Origin: a virus
Virus record (IMG/VR): IMGVR_UViG_3300010354_000298
Location: 1-34,004 of that record
DNA length: 34,004 bases
Reading direction: 5' to 3' (one strand)
Of the stretch, positions 30,143 to 34,004 are shown piece by piece. The position numbers and the translations under genes were made by a program. Every line of letters starts with the position of its first letter. The first letter of the stretch is position 1. The notes beneath the pieces were generated by a model. It saw only the letters and a program-made list of their open reading frames with translations. It was not told where the DNA came from and did not search any database.

Positions 30143-32062
30143 ATGGCGTATTCGATTAATAAAACTGATGGAACACTACTAGCTACTGTAGCTGATGGAC
30201 AGATAGATGATTTATCTACTGACATAACATTAATAGGTAAAAATTACAGTGGCTTTGGCGAAGCATTAAACGAAAATTTTATCAAATTGTTAGAAAATTT
30301 TGCCGGAACTAATAGGCCTGAAAGACCTATTAGAGGACAAATTTGGTTTGATAGTTCAGAATTAAAATTAAAAGTATATACTGGCACAGGATTTGTTCCT
30401 GTAAGCTCAGCAACTATTTCCAATAGCCAACCTGGAGATCCTGGTGCAGGAGACCTATGGTTTAATAATATTGCCAAACAATTATATTTTTATGACGGTG
30501 TAGATTTTATCCTATTAGGACCTGCATATAGTCAAGCACAAGCCTTGAGTGGATTCAAAGTTGAAACGGTATTAGACAACTTAAATTCTAGTCGTGTTAT
30601 TACTTTATTGTATGATAACGGTGTACTACTTGGTATTTTTTCCAAGGATTCGTTTACCCCTAAAATTCCAATAACAGGTTTTAGTGGCGATATTATTCCC
30701 GGATTCAACGCCGGTACGTTGACAGGAATTAAATTTAATGTTACAGCTACAAATGCTGACAAGCTAAACAATGTACTAGCAGCCAGTTATGCAAGACGTG
30801 ACCAGGCTAATAATTTTAGTCAACCTGTGATTATTACAGATAATTCTGGAATAACAGTTGGTGCTGGTACAGAAGGTGCCTTTAACGTTCTTGGTGGCAA
30901 TGTAAAAATTTATAACACGGCCTCAAACAAAAATTTCACTATTGGTGTACAAAAGGGTGTGGTGAACGAAAATGCCATTAACATCCTTGCCTCAACTAGA
31001 GAAGTTAAAATTTATGATACGTACTTAGACAGCATAACAACAGTTGGTGGCAGTCTTATTATAAATGGAGACTTAACTGTCCAAGGCAATACAACTACAG
31101 TCAACACTTCAGTCGTTACTATTGAAGATAAAAATATTGTTTTAGCTAGTCTCGGTGATAGCTCTGCTAATACAGACGAGTATGCCGATGGTGGTGGAAT
31201 GATACTTAAAGGTGCTAGCGACCACGAATTTACATGGGATCGCGCCGGTACCAAGTGGTATTCAACCGAACATATTGATCTAGCTACTGGTAAGGCTTAC
31301 AAAATTGATGGAGTCACAGTTTTAACTAAAACAAGCCTAGGACCAACTGTAACAAGTATTCCAGGTGTAACCAGTTTTGGTACTCAGATTCAAATCAATT
31401 CTGGACCTGTGATTGCGCCGGCGACCACTCCAACAGAACATTTACGAATTGAGTCTATACAAAATGGAAGTGGAACATATGTTCCAGCAATTACAACTCT
31501 TAGTCCTACATATCCTGATCTAAGATTAGCACCAGTTACTGGAGGAAGAGTGTTGCTTGGATATCCGGACGAAGCATCACCTTCTTATCGTAAGGTAGTT
31601 GGATTATCAACGACTAACGATATTGCACCATCACAGACTGCTGAATCAGTAAATCTTGGTGCTACTACATTGTCAACATTGGAACAAACTGAAGCTACAA
31701 ATAAAAGATATGTTACTAATTTGGTTAGAACTAGACCATTGGTATTCAGTTTAGATATTTCAGACTTTTTAACAGACGGAGATATTGGTTTGATTTTAGC
31801 AAGCCTAGCTCCAGTAAATGAATACGAAAACGGTACACTAGCAAGAATTTTATGTTCAAGATTAACTAACTCAGAAGCAACGGCTACTACCTCATTAGCA
31901 GCACCCGGTACTGCTGAGTTTGTTACACCAACAGGTACATCTTTTGCTATTACCAGTCAAGCAATTAATTCGCCTATAACAGTTCCTGCTCAAACATTAA
32001 GTGTGTTCAGAGTAGTTAAAACTTATCAAATAGTAGCCGGTGCTTGGCAATTCATCGCGTAA
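30143..32062 (+). CDS. Fibre-like protein 2
   Basis: 639 residues. It has the shared N-terminal domain (GKNYSGFGEALNENF, LLENFAGTNRP, IRGQIWFD, DLWFNNIAKQLYFY, then KDSFTPKIPITGF). Mid-protein, the fibre motif LTVQGNTTTVNTSVVTIEDK followed by NIVLASL and DGGGMILKG is widespread in phage fibres. The C-terminus, from TNKRYVTNLVRTRPLVFSLD (about residue 525) to the end, is a distinct domain with no collar, chaperone or catalytic motif that I recognise. RBS AGGA lies 8 bases before the ATG. It probably forms a trimeric fibre or tip attached through the same N-terminal socket as its neighbours. Confidence 0.78.
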   Translation: MAYSINKTDGTLLATVADGQIDDLSTDITLIGKNYSGFGEALNENFIKLLENFAGTNRPERPIRGQIWFDSSELKLKVYTGTGFVPVSSATISNSQPGDPGAGDLWFNNIAKQLYFYDGVDFILLGPAYSQAQALSGFKVETVLDNLNSSRVITLLYDNGVLLGIFSKDSFTPKIPITGFSGDIIPGFNAGTLTGIKFNVTATNADKLNNVLAASYARRDQANNFSQPVIITDNSGITVGAGTEGAFNVLGGNVKIYNTASNKNFTIGVQKGVVNENAINILASTREVKIYDTYLDSITTVGGSLIINGDLTVQGNTTTVNTSVVTIEDKNIVLASLGDSSANTDEYADGGGMILKGASDHEFTWDRAGTKWYSTEHIDLATGKAYKIDGVTVLTKTSLGPTVTSIPGVTSFGTQIQINSGPVIAPATTPTEHLRIESIQNGSGTYVPAITTLSPTYPDLRLAPVTGGRVLLGYPDEASPSYRKVVGLSTTNDIAPSQTAESVNLGATTLSTLEQTEATNKRYVTNLVRTRPLVFSLDISDFLTDGDIGLILASLAPVNEYENGTLARILCSRLTNSEATATTSLAAPGTAEFVTPTGTSFAITSQAINSPITVPAQTLSVFRVVKTYQIVAGAWQFIA

Positions 32063-32081
32063 TAGTTAACGGAGCGATTAC

Positions 32082-33890
32082 ATGCCATACATAGTAAACA
32101 AATATAACGGGGAAGAATTAGTAGTTCTTCAAGATGGTACTTTAGATACAACTACCAGCATAGGTCTGTTAGGAAAAAATTATGTAGGTTACGGTGAAGT
32201 ACAAAATGAAAATTTTGTCTACCTGATGGAAAACTTTGCAGGTATTAATCCGCCTGCTAAACCTATCTCAGGACAAACCTGGTACGATAGTCAAAATAAA
32301 AAACTAAATGCCTACGACGGAACAAATTGGATAGCTGTAGGAGCAGCAGAAACTAGTGAAACTGCTCCAGAAGGCCCTGCTGTCGGTGCATTATGGTTAA
32401 AGACCACTACGAAACAATTATATATTTTTACCACAGAGGGATGGACACTAATAGCTCCCGAGGGTGATGACAGGTTTGGTCAAACAAGAATTAGGTCAGT
32501 GGTACTACGCGATCTAAGTTTAATAAACCATATTGTTCTCATTGCATACGTCAACGGAATAGCACAGTCTATTATAGCATCCGAAACATTTACTATACAT
32601 CCTTTAGATTTGATAGCAGGTTTTGATGATCTAGTACCCGGCATCAACATGCGTAACATAAGCTTCTTTGCAGGCAATCTCCAAGGAAATGCAGATACGG
32701 CTAGTAGATTAGAAACTCCTAGAACAATTAATGGTGTATTGTTTGATGGAAGCAGTAACATTACAATCACTTCAACAACAACTGGTGTATTGTCTAGAGG
32801 AAATTATATTACAGGAAATAATTTCAATGGAAGTTCTAGTACAACTTGGTCAGTTGATGCTACATCAGAAAATATTATAGGTAAAATTGTTGTTAGAGAT
32901 AGTACAGGAAGTTTTATTGCAGGCGAAATTACAGCAGATGAATTTATAGGACCATTGTCAGGCAATGTAACAGTAAATTACGGTCAAAGTACTTTTGAAA
33001 AAATTATTTGTAATAATATTGAAGGATTTACATTCAGCGGAACAGCCGCAAAGGCATTAGAATTAGATCCTGGTCGATATATCAACGAAGTTTATTTTGA
33101 CGGATCTCAAGACATCACTGTACCTGCACAAGCAGGAACACTAATAGGTAATACACTTTCAGCCAATGTTGTAAATACTTCTATCACATCATTAGGTTTA
33201 TTGACTAATCTAAGTGTCGCTGACACTGGTATTACAGTTGGTTTATCTGGACAGATTAGAATTTTAGTTGATTCTAATAGACCAACACTTGCTGTTACTA
33301 ACGGTACAGGTTTTAGAATAAAAATTAATGATGCTAATCAGGCAGGCGGTCAAGCTGATTTTGAGTTTATGTCAAGTGATACCGCTTTATCCTTAGGCGG
33401 GGACAATGATCCAGCCTTTGTAGGAGATCAAAGCAGCACATGTAATATTGGGTTACCAACTCGTCCATTTGGTAAAGCATACATTGACACAATGTATGGT
33501 ACGGCAACAGCCGCACAATATGCTGACCTAGCTGAAAATTATCAAGCCGATGATTACTATGAGCCAGGTACTGTGTTAGAATTTGGTGGAAAAGTAGAAG
33601 TTACTCTTGCACAGGACGGAACACGCAGGGTAGCAGGTGTAGTAACATCAAATCCAGCATATCTAATGAATACAAAATTAAGTGGTGAAAATGTAGTTGC
33701 TATTGCTCTACAGGGTCGCGTTCCTTGTAAAGTTAGAGGACACATAAGAAAAGGTGATATGTTACAGGCAGCTAGCGGAGGTTATGCTCGCCCAGCACAT
33801 GAGCCTAAAATAGGCACTATTATTGGTAAAGCTCTTGAAGATTTTGAGGGAATAGAGGGCATTATTGAAGTTGCAGTGGGCAGATTGTAA
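32082..33890 (+). CDS. Fibre-like protein 3 with C-terminal YADLAE...VGRL domain
   Basis: 602 residues. It has the shared N-terminal domain (GKNYVGYGEVQNENF, LMENFAGINPP, ISGQTWYD, ALWLKTTTKQLYIF). The middle is a repetitive fibre (TASRLETPRTINGVLFDGSS). The last 130 residues, from about 474, form a compact beta-rich domain: AQYADLAENYQADDYYEPGT, RRVAGVVTSNPAYLMN, VAIALQGRVPCKVRGHIRKG, IGTIIGKALED, ending EVAVGRL. This end domain recurs in phage fibre proteins and resembles peptidase_G2-type chaperone ends; autocleavage here is not established. RBS GGAG lies before the ATG. 44 bases separate it from the next fibre gene. Confidence 0.8.
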   Translation: MPYIVNKYNGEELVVLQDGTLDTTTSIGLLGKNYVGYGEVQNENFVYLMENFAGINPPAKPISGQTWYDSQNKKLNAYDGTNWIAVGAAETSETAPEGPAVGALWLKTTTKQLYIFTTEGWTLIAPEGDDRFGQTRIRSVVLRDLSLINHIVLIAYVNGIAQSIIASETFTIHPLDLIAGFDDLVPGINMRNISFFAGNLQGNADTASRLETPRTINGVLFDGSSNITITSTTTGVLSRGNYITGNNFNGSSSTTWSVDATSENIIGKIVVRDSTGSFIAGEITADEFIGPLSGNVTVNYGQSTFEKIICNNIEGFTFSGTAAKALELDPGRYINEVYFDGSQDITVPAQAGTLIGNTLSANVVNTSITSLGLLTNLSVADTGITVGLSGQIRILVDSNRPTLAVTNGTGFRIKINDANQAGGQADFEFMSSDTALSLGGDNDPAFVGDQSSTCNIGLPTRPFGKAYIDTMYGTATAAQYADLAENYQADDYYEPGTVLEFGGKVEVTLAQDGTRRVAGVVTSNPAYLMNTKLSGENVVAIALQGRVPCKVRGHIRKGDMLQAASGGYARPAHEPKIGTIIGKALEDFEGIEGIIEVAVGRL

Positions 33891-33902
33891 AAAATAATAG
33901 CT

Positions 33903-33910
33903 GATAAATA
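33903..33910 (+). promoter_or_regulatory. Late promoter candidate (GATAAATA) for the fourth fibre-like gene
   Basis: It differs from the T4 late box only at the first base. The expected start near 33916 leaves a 19-base leader with GGAG (33924-33927) before the ATG at 33935. Confidence 0.62.
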
Positions 33911-33934
33911 CTAGAATAAATTTGGAGTGTATTG

Positions 33935-34004
33935 ATGGCATATCAAGTAGACAGATATAATGGAACATTTTTAGTCTCAGTAGAAGACGGTACCATTGAT
34001 ACTA
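33935..34004 (+). CDS. Fibre-like protein 4, 5' end only
   Basis: 23 codons are visible: MAYQVDRYNGTFLVSVEDG then TIDT. They align with the starts of fibre-like proteins 2 and 3 (M-x-Y-x-x-N/D-x-x-x-G-x-x-L-x-x-x-x-D-G), so this is a fourth member of the tandem family. It has a good GGAG site 7 bases upstream and its own late box. The rest lies beyond the window. Confidence 0.78.
   Translation, partial: MAYQVDRYNGTFLVSVEDGTIDT

Noticed and set aside
28043-33890. Lytic or depolymerase activity in the fibre proteins
   Set aside because: No catalytic motif of a lyase, hydrolase or esterase could be seen; only structural fibre motifs.
33914-33921. AATAAATT, a second late-box-like sequence before the fourth fibre gene
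   Set aside because: The final base departs from the box, and the neighbouring GATAAATA fits better with the leader length seen at the other sites.
1-34004. tRNA genes, CRISPR arrays, insertion sequences, attachment sites or an anti-phage or reverse-transcriptase diversity system
   Set aside because: The gaps between genes are all under 75 bases, no cloverleaf or regular spaced repeat is visible, and every long frame is accounted for by virion or DNA-metabolism genes.

Overview
The window is a piece of the genome of a T4-like tailed phage (contractile-tail myovirus). It is AT-rich, tightly packed and free of bacterial genes. The gene set (recombination nuclease subunits gp46/gp47, late sigma factor gp55, and baseplate genes of the 53, 5, 25 and 6 families) identifies the lineage. 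The long versions of gp6 and of the following structural gene, the gp5 spike without a lysozyme domain, and the AT-rich composition resemble environmental (marine) T4-like phages more than coliphage T4. The host cannot be read from the sequence.

Left block, minus strand (1-3414): the 3'-truncated gene 46, gene 47 and gene 55. These are DNA metabolism and regulation genes. Genes 46 and 47 overlap by 4 bases. Right block, plus strand (3488-34004): virion genes in nearly unbroken series. First comes a baseplate/tail-tube protein, gp53, a hub protein (gp27-like), the gp5 spike and gp25. Then come a 1134-residue gp6 and a single intact 4882-residue gene filling 14.6 kb (12711-27359). After that come a 223-residue structural protein and four consecutive fibre-like genes sharing one N-terminal domain (the last is cut by the window end).

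Four copies of an (A/G)ATAAATA box, close to the T4 late-promoter TATAAATA, stand at 3461, 9276, 27355 and 33903. Each lies just before a virion gene, so the right block appears to be read as at least four late transcripts that the gp55 encoded next door would initiate. An 18-bp perfect palindrome at the end of gene 25 may separate the first two.

The most remarkable object is the giant protein. It has a gp7-like position after gp6 and a conserved N-terminal half of unknown fold. A seven-bladed FG-GAP-like propeller follows, whose loops carry inserted modules. Six short CBM5/12-like aromatic modules, three 'GxGY' modules and a C-terminal run of beta-sandwich-like repeats complete it. It looks like a baseplate wedge/fibre platform with many possible glycan- or surface-binding modules in one chain. 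There are no tRNAs, insertion sequences, CRISPR arrays or gene-free stretches over 75 bases.
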